Source: JAVJRN01 sp040218415
GTDB lineage: Bacteria; Bacteroidota; Bacteroidia; Cytophagales; Cyclobacteriaceae
Direction of reading: 5' to 3'
Assembly: GCA_040218415.1 (NCBI GenBank)
Contig: JAVJRN010000021.1
Location: 160,566 to 224,565, forward strand
Length of the DNA stretch: 64,000 nucleotides
Shown: piece after piece, positions 35,639-45,800 of the stretch
Layout: each line of letters begins with the position of its first letter
Numbering within the stretch: the first letter of the stretch is position 1
Notes under the pieces: model-generated
The model's input: the letters and a program-made list of their open reading frames with translations, nothing else
Told to the model about the DNA's origin: nothing
The model's database searches: none
Position numbers and translations under genes: made by a program

Positions 35639-37474
35639 ATGCAGGATATTATTCGTCTTTTACCTGATAGCATCGCTAATCAAATAGCAGCCGGTGAAGT
35701 AGTGCAACGACCCGCATCAGTTGTAAAAGAACTATTAGAAAATAGTGTGGATGCTGGAGCTACTGCCGTAAAGTTAATTATCAAAGATGCTGGTAAAGGT
35801 TTGGTACAGGTCATTGACAATGGCAAAGGCATGAGCGTTACGGATGCTCGCATGAGCTTGGAACGACATGCAACTTCAAAAATTCAGCAAGCTGCAGACC
35901 TTTTCACCATCCGCACGATGGGGTTTAGGGGAGAGGCTTTAGCTTCTATTGTGGCGATTGCCCATGTAGAAATCAAAACTAAACGCAAAGAAGATGAGCT
36001 GGGCACGGTGATAGAAGTGGAAGCATCGGAAATCAAGAAACAAGAACCTGAGTTGGTGAAAGATGGTACCTCTATTTGTGTGAAAAATCTTTTTTACAAC
36101 ATCCCTGCAAGGCGCAATTTCTTAAAATCAAACCCAGTAGAATTACGCCACATCAATGACGAATTTCAAAGGGTAGCGTTGGCGAATCCAGAGGTTAGTT
36201 TTGTATTTCATAATAATGATCAAGAAATATTCCAATTGGAAGTAGGAAAGCTCAGCAAGAGAATTGTTCAGCTCTTTGGGAAAAACTACCAAAATCAGCT
36301 CATCCCATGCCATGAAGAAACGCCACATGTTACCATTACAGGTTATGCTGGCAAACCTGAGTTTGCGAAGAAGACACGAGGCGAGCAGTTCTTTTTTGTC
36401 AACAACAGATTTATAAAAAATAGTTATCTCAATCACGCCGTGAGTACCGCTTTTCAGGGATTGCTCAAAGATGATTATTATCCTTTTTATGTGTTGTTCA
36501 TAGAAATAGATCCCAAGCATGTGGATGTAAATGTGCATCCGACCAAGACCGAAGTAAAATTTGACGATGATCGGATGATCTATGGGATCATCAATGCCTC
36601 TGTGCGACAGGCATTGGGTGCTTTTAATGTAACCCCTTCCATCGATTTCGATACAGATGTTAATTTTGAACAGTTCATTCGAAGACCTTCAAGTGGAGAA
36701 TCGAAGCATGATCGTGATTATTCGAGTTTTAGAAATCTTGAAAAAGAGCAACGTTCCAAAAACTGGGACGACCTGTTCGAAATTGCAAAACGTGAAGATA
36801 TTGTGACATCCGAAGAAATCGAAAAAGAGATGCCCTCATTGGAAAGGGAAGAGCGAACTTTTTCAAGCGTTATAAATCATACGCCAACGACTTTTTCTGA
36901 AGTCAGTGAAGTAACAAAAACACTGCGAATTCATCAAAAATATCTCGTCAAACAAGTAAAATCGGGAATGCTGGTCATGGATCAGCGAGCCGCTTTTGAA
37001 AGAATTTTGTACGAACGATACCTGACGAGATTGAGCAGTAAACCAGGATTTTCACAGAGCAATCTCTTTCCACAACAAATACAGCTGAGCCCCGGAGACT
37101 ACACCCTAGTTTTAGAAATTAAGAATGAAATAGAAAAACTAGGCTTCAAATTTGAAGAGATGGGGCAGCAGATGCTAGTTATTCAGGGAATTCCCATGGA
37201 ACTGTCGAACTGCAACGAAAAAGAAATTTTTGAAGAGCTGTTGGAACAGTTTAAACAAAATAAGACAGAATTAGGTATTAGTTCTCAGGACAATTTGTGT
37301 AGATCTTTGGCGAAAAGAACGGCCACATTAAAGTGTAAAGGCATGACCGATGAGGAATCTGAAAAACTAATTGATCAACTCTTTGCTTGCAAACAGCCGA
37401 ATTATACACCAAGCGGACAACCTACCTTTACAATTATTAATTTAGCAAAAATAGAAAACTGGTTTAGCCCATGA
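35639..37474 (+). CDS. mutL: DNA mismatch repair protein MutL
   Basis: 611 residues. GHKL ATPase N-terminus with NQIAAGEVVQRP, VKELLENSVDAGA, DNGKGM and MGFRGEAL, then the transducer domain (HVDVNVHPTKTEVKF) and a C-terminal dimerisation domain (about 420-610). The C-terminus ends LFACKQPNYTPSGQPTF, with the CxP and GQPT elements of MutL. The DQHAxxER(I)xYE segment of endonuclease-type MutL appears as MDQRAAFERILYERY, with His replaced by Arg, so endonuclease activity is doubtful. Links mismatch recognition by MutS to excision. Overlaps the rhomboid gene by 4 bases. Confidence 0.95.
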   Translation: MQDIIRLLPDSIANQIAAGEVVQRPASVVKELLENSVDAGATAVKLIIKDAGKGLVQVIDNGKGMSVTDARMSLERHATSKIQQAADLFTIRTMGFRGEALASIVAIAHVEIKTKRKEDELGTVIEVEASEIKKQEPELVKDGTSICVKNLFYNIPARRNFLKSNPVELRHINDEFQRVALANPEVSFVFHNNDQEIFQLEVGKLSKRIVQLFGKNYQNQLIPCHEETPHVTITGYAGKPEFAKKTRGEQFFFVNNRFIKNSYLNHAVSTAFQGLLKDDYYPFYVLFIEIDPKHVDVNVHPTKTEVKFDDDRMIYGIINASVRQALGAFNVTPSIDFDTDVNFEQFIRRPSSGESKHDRDYSSFRNLEKEQRSKNWDDLFEIAKREDIVTSEEIEKEMPSLEREERTFSSVINHTPTTFSEVSEVTKTLRIHQKYLVKQVKSGMLVMDQRAAFERILYERYLTRLSSKPGFSQSNLFPQQIQLSPGDYTLVLEIKNEIEKLGFKFEEMGQQMLVIQGIPMELSNCNEKEIFEELLEQFKQNKTELGISSQDNLCRSLAKRTATLKCKGMTDEESEKLIDQLFACKQPNYTPSGQPTFTIINLAKIENWFSP

Positions 37475-38265
37475 CGCGATTGACCCCTATGGTGAAAAAT
37501 ATACTTTTCATCAACGTTTTAATTTTTTTAGTGCAATCGATCTTTAGTTGGCCATTTTCTGGGCTCTTTGGGTTGAGAGTGGTCTTTGCCGATAGTTTCG
37601 CACCTTACCAGTTTTTCACATATATGTGGATTCATGGCGGATTTGGCCACATTCTGGGTAATATGTTTGCCGTATTTATCTTCGGACCATTATTGGAACA
37701 AGTTTGGGGACCAAAGAAATTTTTGACCTTTTATTTAATCTGTGGCGTGGGCGCTGGAGTACTTTATGGAATCGCTGATTTCGCAGAAAAACTCGATTTG
37801 AAGCAAGACACAGAAGCTTACTTGGAAAACCCAAACCCAGAAGCATTCAGTATTTTCATCCTAGACCACAAGTCTCCTTCCTATAACCTTCCTAGACTGG
37901 CACAATTCTCCGAAGACTATTACGACCGGCCAGATAACTTGAATTACATCACGCAAGCCAAGGAAATTGTCAAAGATATTTACAATGATATTACAGGCAT
38001 TCCAATGGTTGGGGCGTCAGGTGCCGTATTTGGCATATTGATGGCATTTGGAATGTTATTTCCTAACACTGAGCTTTTCTTACTTTTTCCTCCTATCCCG
38101 ATTAAAGCGAAATATTTGGTCACCTTTTATGGACTCTTTGAGCTTTATTCCGAATTTAGCCGAACGCCTGGTGATAACGTGGCTCACCTTGCTCACCTAG
38201 GTGGAATGCTTATTGCCTTCTTTTTGTTAAAGTATTGGCAAAAAAACAGTCAACGATTTTATTGA
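37471..38265 (+). CDS. Rhomboid family intramembrane serine protease (first copy)
   Basis: 264 residues with six membrane helices. The HGGFGHILGNMFAVFIFG motif (about 55-72) marks TM2; catalytic S183 is in GASGAVFG and H242 in AHLGG. A 70-residue polar loop (about 105-175, DLKQDTEAYLENPNPE...) is inserted between TM3 and the catalytic TM4. Cleaves membrane proteins within the bilayer; substrate unknown. It is coupled to mutL (ATGA overlap) and followed one base later by a second rhomboid gene. Confidence 0.9.
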   Translation: MTRLTPMVKNILFINVLIFLVQSIFSWPFSGLFGLRVVFADSFAPYQFFTYMWIHGGFGHILGNMFAVFIFGPLLEQVWGPKKFLTFYLICGVGAGVLYGIADFAEKLDLKQDTEAYLENPNPEAFSIFILDHKSPSYNLPRLAQFSEDYYDRPDNLNYITQAKEIVKDIYNDITGIPMVGASGAVFGILMAFGMLFPNTELFLLFPPIPIKAKYLVTFYGLFELYSEFSRTPGDNVAHLAHLGGMLIAFFLLKYWQKNSQRFY

Positions 38266-38266
38266 T

Positions 38267-39187
38267 ATGAATAACGGAATATTAGACGACTTCAAAAACG
38301 CTTGGAACAGGCCGAATAATGCGCTGATCCAGATCATTATGATCAATGTCATAGTGTTTGTAGTGCTCATTATACTCAAGGTATTCTTAGTCATTTCAGG
38401 GTTTGACAATGTGTATAGGTTGGTTGTGTCCAAGTTGATGTTACCCGCAGATATGGGGGTTTTTATACTTCAGCCTTGGTCAATAGTGACCTACTTTTTT
38501 ACCCATGAAGGGTTCTTTCATGTCATATTCAATATGCTTTTTTTGTATTGGTTTGGCAAAATCATCAATGAGTTTTTGGGACAAAAAAAGGTAATGGCGC
38601 TTTACGTTCTGGGAGGCTTGGCAGGTGGCGTATTTTACATGCTCATGTATAATTTGGTTCCTTTTTTCCAAGATCGTGCCGCAGGTTCATTGATGTTAGG
38701 TGCAAGTGCTGGAGTTTATGCTATTGTCGTTGGTGCCGCCACTTTTATGCCTAATTACACTTTGTTTTTAATGTTTCTTGGGCCAGTTAAAATTAAATAT
38801 ATCGCCTTATTTTATGTGTTGCTTTCCTTTTCACAAACAATAGGTAGCAACGCAGGTGGTGAGTTGGCTCACATGGCAGGTGCCGGATTAGGCTTCTTGT
38901 ACATCACGCAGATGCGAGCCGGTAACGATATTGGTGGTTGGGTGATTGATTTCATCTATTGGATAAAAAGTTTTTTTGTTCACCAACCGAAAATTAAAGT
39001 AAGCCACAGAAGTGCTCCGAAGGAAAAAGCCAGATCTTCAAGCTCCTCATATACCAGAGATACCAAAGTCGAAGTTCAAACGGAGCAAGACCAGATCGAC
39101 GCGATCTTGGATAAAATTTCTCATTCTGGTTATGACAGCTTGAGCAAAGAAGAAAAGCAGAAGCTCTTTAACGCAAGTAAGAAGTAA
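38267..39187 (+). CDS. Rhomboid family intramembrane serine protease (second copy)
   Basis: 306 residues. Six membrane helices; HEGFFHVIFNMLFLYWFG (TM2), catalytic S147 in GASAGVYA and H202 in ELAHMAG. Unlike the first copy it has no TM3-TM4 insertion but carries a C-terminal cytoplasmic tail (about 240-306) rich in Ser and charged residues, ending in a short helix (DQIDAILDKISHSGYDSLSK) seen in many Bacteroidota rhomboids. It starts 1 base after the first copy; last gene of the mutL operon. Confidence 0.9.
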   Translation: MNNGILDDFKNAWNRPNNALIQIIMINVIVFVVLIILKVFLVISGFDNVYRLVVSKLMLPADMGVFILQPWSIVTYFFTHEGFFHVIFNMLFLYWFGKIINEFLGQKKVMALYVLGGLAGGVFYMLMYNLVPFFQDRAAGSLMLGASAGVYAIVVGAATFMPNYTLFLMFLGPVKIKYIALFYVLLSFSQTIGSNAGGELAHMAGAGLGFLYITQMRAGNDIGGWVIDFIYWIKSFFVHQPKIKVSHRSAPKEKARSSSSSYTRDTKVEVQTEQDQIDAILDKISHSGYDSLSKEEKQKLFNASKK

Positions 39188-39245
39188 CACATCGGCATAG
39201 CAAGTTAAAGTTGCACTACCGAAGTAGATAAGGATATTTTTGATT

Positions 39246-39316
39246 CCCCCTTTTTTAGCTTAAAAATTAATTTCGACTAAAAAAGCATCTATAAAAAAGC
39301 ATCTATAGAAAAAGGG
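39246..39316. repeat. Tandem 14-bp direct repeat within a convergent terminator region
   Basis: AAAAAAGCATCTAT occurs twice head to tail (39279-39292, 39293-39306). It is enclosed by CCCTTTTT (39248-39255) / AAAAAGGG (39309-39316) and overlaps TTTTTTAG / CTAAAAAA (39251-39258 / 39277-39284). The site lies between two convergent genes, so it probably acts as a bidirectional terminator that has grown by slippage. Confidence 0.45.
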
Positions 39317-39339
39317 AAATTGGCCTATCGGACTGGATG

Positions 39340-40038
39340 TTATCTACTTCTTTTCTCTGAAGATTTTATGAAATGAAACATCAAACCTAGGTTCCAATTC
39401 ATCATCGCATCGTACTCTTGATCTACCAATGTTGATGTTTGATTAATGACGACTTCCGCTTGACCTTCCGTCATATATGGAGCATAACCAATGCCTACGT
39501 AAGGCGAAATATGGAACCCACGATTCAACGCTATTTTATACCCCATGTTAAGCTGTACATGTCCGCCGAAATGCCACGACTGCAACGTTTCCCCATCGAC
39601 TTTAAACGTTTCTTGATTCATCCTTTTTGTCAGTAGCCCTATGTTTCCAGAAATAATACCATCAAAGAACAAACCCTTCATTGCCTTATCATTTTCAAAA
39701 TGCAAAAGGTAGCCCAGCTTTATGGTGTTGAAGTTGAAGCGAACATCTGCTCCGGTACTATTGGCACTGCTCCAGTTGTAGGAATGACTCAGCGCAACGC
39801 CGCTACTCCAATTTTTTTTCTGTGTATCGAAGATATAGGAAAGCTGTGCTTGCGTGCCATTGGATATCAAAGGTTGACTTTCGTCTAAAAAAGGTCTTGT
39901 GAAATTATATGTTTGTATGAGTCGGTCTAACTCTTTAGCATAAAGCTGATCATAACCAAGACCAAATCGAATCTCTTGAGCGATAGATGAAAAGAAGAAG
40001 AAAAGACAGACAATCAACAGTGAAAATTTGTTTTTCAT
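39340..40038 (-). CDS. Outer membrane beta-barrel-like protein
   Basis: 232 residues with signal peptide (MKNKFSLLIVCLFFFFSSIAQ). The mature part alternates amphipathic strands typical of an 8-stranded barrel: QAQLSYIF, GVALSHSY, FNFNTIKLGYLLHF, HFGGHVQLNMGYKI and HISPYVGIGYAP. It ends NWNLGLMFHFIKSS. Likely an outer membrane protein of unknown ligand. The start overlaps the stop of the amine oxidase gene by 4 bases, so they form an operon. Confidence 0.75.
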   Translation of the reverse strand: MKNKFSLLIVCLFFFFSSIAQEIRFGLGYDQLYAKELDRLIQTYNFTRPFLDESQPLISNGTQAQLSYIFDTQKKNWSSGVALSHSYNWSSANSTGADVRFNFNTIKLGYLLHFENDKAMKGLFFDGIISGNIGLLTKRMNQETFKVDGETLQSWHFGGHVQLNMGYKIALNRGFHISPYVGIGYAPYMTEGQAEVVINQTSTLVDQEYDAMMNWNLGLMFHFIKSSEKRSR

Positions 40039-41378
40039 AAGGCATCAGGCTTTAATATTCTGATCACTTCTTTGTAACCCGTCTCTATTGCACCATGGAC
40101 TGATTGATGGTGGCCATTCAAGTTCATGGCCTCTCCTGCAAAGTACAATTTATCTTCTACGGGTTCAGCGGCAATGGTTCGGGCGTTTCCTATTCCTACC
40201 TTATCATAAGAATAAGCGCCTCTGACAAAAGGACTGGTTGTCCAATTTACGACGTGCCACGCCAGTATATTGGCACTGGCTGCACCATCGTACATTCCGT
40301 CAAGCTCGGTAATCAACGCTTGAGCAATGAGCTCATCAGCGCCTAATGTTGTTAAGTTTTCTGCTTGCTTACCCATAACAAATGCCAGCAGCACATGATC
40401 CGTCCCCTTTTTACCTACACTATCATCCGCATAGGCGGCACAAACTTCACCACCGGCAATATTTTCATTATAAAATTTTTCTTGAAACTTAAGAAAGACC
40501 TTCATGCCGGCTCCCATGCCGATTTTGCCAAAGGCTTCTATTTTTTCTGAAGGCAAATCGGGGATGAAAGTAATGTCTCCATCTTGCAAAATGGTAATAG
40601 GTACTGTAATGATCACTTTATCCGCTGCGAGGTTTTTTCCAAGTCGGTCTATGACGGTTATCGTTTCATTGCGGTAGTCGATTTCTTCCACAACCGTATC
40701 AAATTGAATAAAACCGTCAAGTTCAGAGGTGATGTGTTGGTCTATCAGATCGAAGAAGGAATTCTCGAATTTATAATCATCATCGCCCGAAGACCACTCA
40801 TCTTCATAGGTACCAGTCCACTTTATGGATAAGTCAGAAGAATCTGCACCAAGGTCACCTGCCAGTTGCTCTACGATATATTTATATTCATCTCCGAGAC
40901 CCTGCTGACTTGCATAATCGGCATAAGAAATATCCGGTTTTCTATTACTTGGAGAGACAATCTCGCCAACATTTATGGGAAGTGAAGTTACCAACTGCTC
41001 TTGGTACCAAAAGACGTTGGTTGAATTATCTTCAGAGATGATAGTTTTAGTTTTAACTGCCAAATCTCCTAAAATGGAGTTTAATCCATGAAGCCACTGC
41101 GCACCAAGGTCGATATCAAAGTCGGCAAAGTTGGTCTTCTTTGCCACTCTTCCACCAGCCACACTAGTCGCTTCCAAAATAGTAAAGTCTACCCCTTTTG
41201 ACTTCAAAAGGTATCCTGCATAAAGGCCTGCCACACCCGCACCAATGATGATTACCTTTCCTGAGAATCCAGCATCTGGTAAAATTAAGTGCTCTCTACA
41301 AGACAACAACGATGATGAACCCAGTGATAGGGCGATGGTCGACAAAAGTGATTTTTCGATAAAAACTCGTCTTTTCAT
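40035..41378 (-). CDS. FAD-dependent amine oxidase, Tat lipoprotein
   Basis: 447 residues from ATG at 41378 (MKRRVFIEKSLLSTIALSLG); a 6-codon longer frame is less likely. A KRRxF twin-arginine-type motif is followed by the lipobox LLSC, suggesting export of the folded flavoprotein and lipid anchoring. The FAD dinucleotide motif is VIIIGAGVAGLYAGYLL, followed by the GG doublet VAGGRV. The C-terminal FAD signature is LYFAGEAMN. This is the monoamine/polyamine oxidase group; the amine is unknown. Polyamine synthesis genes (aguBA) are 5 kb away, which is suggestive only. Operon with the barrel protein. Confidence 0.88.
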   Translation of the reverse strand: MKRRVFIEKSLLSTIALSLGSSSLLSCREHLILPDAGFSGKVIIIGAGVAGLYAGYLLKSKGVDFTILEATSVAGGRVAKKTNFADFDIDLGAQWLHGLNSILGDLAVKTKTIISEDNSTNVFWYQEQLVTSLPINVGEIVSPSNRKPDISYADYASQQGLGDEYKYIVEQLAGDLGADSSDLSIKWTGTYEDEWSSGDDDYKFENSFFDLIDQHITSELDGFIQFDTVVEEIDYRNETITVIDRLGKNLAADKVIITVPITILQDGDITFIPDLPSEKIEAFGKIGMGAGMKVFLKFQEKFYNENIAGGEVCAAYADDSVGKKGTDHVLLAFVMGKQAENLTTLGADELIAQALITELDGMYDGAASANILAWHVVNWTTSPFVRGAYSYDKVGIGNARTIAAEPVEDKLYFAGEAMNLNGHHQSVHGAIETGYKEVIRILKPDAL

Positions 41379-41679
41379 TGATACTAAGCTAACCAAAAAT
41401 GCGATGCTATTACATGGTGAAAATTTTATAATGCGCTTAAAAAACTGGGTATGTGTTTATCCTCAAAAGGAAACATTTCTGTAGAAGAATCGATAATCTT
41501 TAAAATGGCGAAAAATTGCTAAAAAAGTTCAAAGGGCTTAGTCCTTTAGCTTATTGCCACATTAAAATTATGTGCATATAAACTAATCAAATACCGTGAT
41601 AAGCTCACTCTTTCAAAATTCTTCGAACACCTTACCCGATCAGCAGTTGTTTTTTCAAGGAATACATCAAACCTAAAAA

Positions 41680-42858
41680 ATGAATCGATTCAAAAGCATC
41701 ATTGTCATAGTTGTCATTTTGGTATTGACGGCCGTAGTTACGTATTTTATTTTTTCAACAGAACCAGTCGCTCAACAAGAAAGTGCTACCAAAAAATCTG
41801 CGATGCTGGTGGAAGTGATTTCTGGTGAGCAAGGCGATTTCCGACCAACAATCAAAGCCACTGGAACCGTACAACCCGCCAGAGACATCAACCTTAGTGC
41901 GCGCGTGGCTGGTGAAATCGTGCAAATGGATGATGAATTCGTTCCTGGAGCCACCGTGAAAAAAGGTCAGGTGCTCCTCAGATTAGATCCTGCCGACTAT
42001 CAAAATATCGTAGAACTTAGAGCCAGTGATTTGGCCATTGCCGAGGCACAGCTGGAATTAGAAATGGGGATGCAAGAGGCCGCTGAAAATGACTACAAAC
42101 TGGCTAGTGAGGAATCATTGACCAGAAATAAACAACTCCTACTACGCGTACCTCAACTGAATATTGCTAAGGCCAATGTGAATACCGCCAAAGCAAGACT
42201 TAAACAAGCAAGACTCGACTTAGCACGTACGACTATCAAAGCTCCCTTTGATGCGCATGTAGTGACTAGAAATGCCAATTTAGGTTCTCAGATCAGTGTA
42301 GGCGACCAATTAGGCAGATTAGTAGGAACAAGTGAATATTGGATTATGCTTAATGTGCCTGTTTCTAAGGTCAATTGGCTTGAGTTTCCTTCTAAAAATA
42401 AGGAAGGAATGGAGGTGCGATTGAGAAATCCCTCATGGGAAAAAGAACAATACAGAAAGGGCAAGCTCTACCAACTTATAGGAACTGTAACTGATCAGCT
42501 CCGATTTGCGCAAGTCATCGTAAAGGTCAATGAAATGGCCAGCACCAATACCAATGAACCCATTTTGGTCATTGGTACATTCGTGGAGGCGACCATTCCA
42601 GCGAAAGAGTTAAAAGATGTGGTCAGAGTAAACCGCGATTACCTCCGAAAAGGAAATACCATATGGGTGATGAAAGACGAAAAATTGGAGATTCGCCAAC
42701 TGACCATTGCCTTTGAAGATGATCGCCATATATATGTACGCGAAGGACTAAACAGCGACGATCAGGTGGTAACGACCAACCTTTCTACCGTAGTAGAAGG
42801 AGCAGCACTGCGAATGGCAAAAAATGATTCGGAATCAAACAAAGGAACAGATGGGTAA
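41680..42858 (+). CDS. RND efflux periplasmic adaptor (membrane fusion protein)
   Basis: 392 residues. N-terminal membrane anchor (IIVIVVILVLTAVVTYFIF), lipoyl/biotinyl half-motifs (GTVQPARDINLSARVAGEIV), an alpha-helical hairpin (about 110-190), and a second lipoyl half with TTIKAPFDAHVVTRNANLGS. Bridges the inner-membrane pump encoded next with an outer membrane channel; no TolC-like gene is present in the window. The stop overlaps the permease start (ATGGGTAA). Confidence 0.9.
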   Translation: MNRFKSIIVIVVILVLTAVVTYFIFSTEPVAQQESATKKSAMLVEVISGEQGDFRPTIKATGTVQPARDINLSARVAGEIVQMDDEFVPGATVKKGQVLLRLDPADYQNIVELRASDLAIAEAQLELEMGMQEAAENDYKLASEESLTRNKQLLLRVPQLNIAKANVNTAKARLKQARLDLARTTIKAPFDAHVVTRNANLGSQISVGDQLGRLVGTSEYWIMLNVPVSKVNWLEFPSKNKEGMEVRLRNPSWEKEQYRKGKLYQLIGTVTDQLRFAQVIVKVNEMASTNTNEPILVIGTFVEATIPAKELKDVVRVNRDYLRKGNTIWVMKDEKLEIRQLTIAFEDDRHIYVREGLNSDDQVVTTNLSTVVEGAALRMAKNDSESNKGTDG

Positions 42859-45800
42859 GGAAAAGGCAGACATGAAAGAGGGAACTATAGGATTTTTCGC
42901 AAGAAACCCAATCATAGCGAATTTGTTGATGATTTTGCTGATTGCAGGGGGTATCTACACCATGTTTTCTATTCAAAAAGAAGTACTTCCTCAATTTGAA
43001 TTGGAAATAGTCGAAGTAAGAGTAACCTATCCAGGGGCTGCACCTACGGAAGTAGAAGATGGCATTTTGCTGCCGATAGAAGAATCCATTCGTGGAGTTC
43101 AAGGTATTAAAGAAATTACTTCTTCCGCCCGAGAAGGCTCAGGTCAGGTTTCTGTAGAGTTGGTGATTGGTACCGATCGAATGAAAGCATTTCAGGAAAT
43201 TGACCAGGCTGTCAATCGAATACAAACTTTTCCTGATGATATAGAGCGACCTCAAGTAAACCTACAAACGATCCAAAGAGATGTAATTGAAATAGGCCTG
43301 TACGGAGAGGTCGATGTATGGACGCTTCGACTGTATGCCGAACGCTTAAAAAATATCCTCCTCAGCGATCCCAATATTACCCAAGTGGAAATTGGCAATG
43401 TGCCTGAATTTGTGACCCATGTTGAGATTCCGGCCAATACTTTATTAGAATACAACATTACTTTGGGACAAGTCGCCAGCATTATTCGCGAGTCGAGCTT
43501 TGATATTCCAGCTGGAGCAATCGAAACGAAGACCGGGGAAATTTCTTTGCGAATGCAAGAGCGAAAAATCTGGGCAGATGAGTTTGGTAGTATTGATGTC
43601 ATTTCCTCCCCAGATGGCGCCACTGTTAAACTTAAAGATATTGCCACCATTACCGATGGATTTGAGGAAGAAGGATTTCATGGTCAGTTTAACAAACAAA
43701 ATTCCGTGGATGTAGAAATCTTCAGAATTGGTGGACAATCACCATTGGAAATTGAATCTACAGTAAAAGATATTTTAGCCACATTCGAAACAAACCTACC
43801 TGATGCCATCAAAGCCAGAATAAGTGGCAACCGTGCCGATGATTATCGCGAACGCTTGTCCTTATTAACTGAAAATGGGCTGATGGCCATCGTGATTGTT
43901 CTGGTGATTCTTTCGCTCTTTTTAGAATACCGATTGGCATTTTGGGTCATGATGGGCATGAGCGTGTCGTTCATTGGCGGTATTATGTTTTTACCGCTCA
44001 TTGGCATTAGTGTCAATATGATTTCTATGTTTGGCTTTTTGGTTGTTATGGGTATTGTCGTAGATGATGCTATTGTAGTTGGTGAAAATATTTATGACTA
44101 TCGCCAGCAAGGGTACAGCCATATAGAAGCAGCTATTGCCGGAACTCGCGATGTAGCAAAGCCGGTCATTTTCAGTATCCTTACCACGATTGTCGCGTTC
44201 ATACCGCTTTTATTTATGCCTGGAACCACTGGTAAATATTGGTGGCCACTTCCAGCAGTTGTGATAGTTGTGCTTGCTGTATCCTTGTTCGAGGCATTGT
44301 ACATTCTTCCATCTCATGTAGGACACAAACCCAAAAAGAACAAACTGAACATTATAAAGCAACTGGAGAAACTTCAAAATTTCATTGGGAAATCTTTCAA
44401 TAAATTCATTGAACGCATCTATCAACCCATATTAAATACCTGCCTGAAAAATAGATATGTGACCTTAACTGCGGCTTTTGCCCTTTTATTATTGGTTGGC
44501 GGCTATGGCTTTAGCGGACACATGGGGATGGTGCTGATGCCAGAAGATGCGGCGGATGAAATTGAAGCAGGTGTTTCCTTACCCGTAGGAACAACCACCG
44601 AGCAAGCTGCCGCCATAGCTGATGAAATTACCCGATCGACAATGGAAATGTTTGACACTTATGATCTCTACAAAGTAGCAGAAGGGGTAAAAACCAATGT
44701 GAGAGGTAAAAGCTTTATAGACGTAGAAGTGGTCATGCGTCCGCCCGATGAGCGCGATATGAGTGCACGGGCTTTTATACAACTTTGGCGAGATAATATT
44801 GGTGAAATACAAGGCGTAGATCAGATCACTTTCGAGGCAGAGCGTGGACCAGGCGGATGGCGCCAAGACATTAGCATTGACTTGAGTCATCCTGAAATTG
44901 CGGTGCTTGAAAGAGCCAGTGAAGCGTTTTTAGAAAGGGTAGAGCGTTTTACTGAGACCAAAGATGTCAATGATAATTACAATAAAGGCAAACTTCAATA
45001 TGGGTTTGAATTATTGCCAGAAGCAAGAACTTTGGGTCTAACTCCAAGTTACGTGGGTGGACAAATGAGAGATGCCTTTTTTGGAGCGTTGGCCTTAAGA
45101 CAGCTGAGAGGAATCAATGAAACAGAAATAAGAGTAAAGCTTCCTGAAGAGGAACGAAAGGACATAGCAAACTTGGAAGCTTTTGTCATACAAACACCAA
45201 ACGGAACTATGATTCCTTTGAGCGATATTGTGCGCTTCTCTGAAGGGGAGACGTTCACCAGCATCAATCGTAGAAATGGCAAGCGAGTAATCAATGTGGG
45301 TATGGATGTAGAACCTGAAAGTGCACAAACACGGGTGCTAAATTCCCTGCGCGAAGAGGTACTGCCACAACTTAGAAGTGACTTCCCGGGAATCACTTGG
45401 ACTTTCGAAGGCAGCCAAGCGGAAATGCGAGAATCAACACAAGCTTTGTGGGGAGGATTTGCGATCGCTATGTTGATAATATATGCCTTGCTGGCCATCG
45501 CAGTAAACAATTATTCTCAGCCGCTCATTGTCATGATTGCTATTCCTTTTGGCATTGTTGGTGCGGTTATCGGACACATTTTACTCGGATATAATTTGTC
45601 GCTGGTAAGTCTTATGGGCGTGATCGCCTTGTCAGGGGTGGTTGTGAATGACTCACTGATTATGATCGACTATGCAAATAAGTACCGAGGTGAATTACCT
45701 GCTTTTGATGCTATCTTGGAGGCCGGCTTAAGACGATTTCGTCCGATCATGCTAACAACGCTCACTACTTTTGGAGGGCTTACTCCAATCATTTTAGAAA

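Noticed and set aside
36143..36538. 131-codon frame antisense to mutL
   Set aside because: Lies wholly inside a well-supported gene; low-complexity, Ile/Tyr-rich translation with no domain.
43252..43650. 132-codon frame antisense to the RND permease
   Set aside because: Same reason; composition follows the reverse complement of the sense gene.
45049..45510. 153-codon frame antisense to the RND permease
   Set aside because: Shadow of the permease codons; no protein-like motif, and the sense frame is unambiguous.
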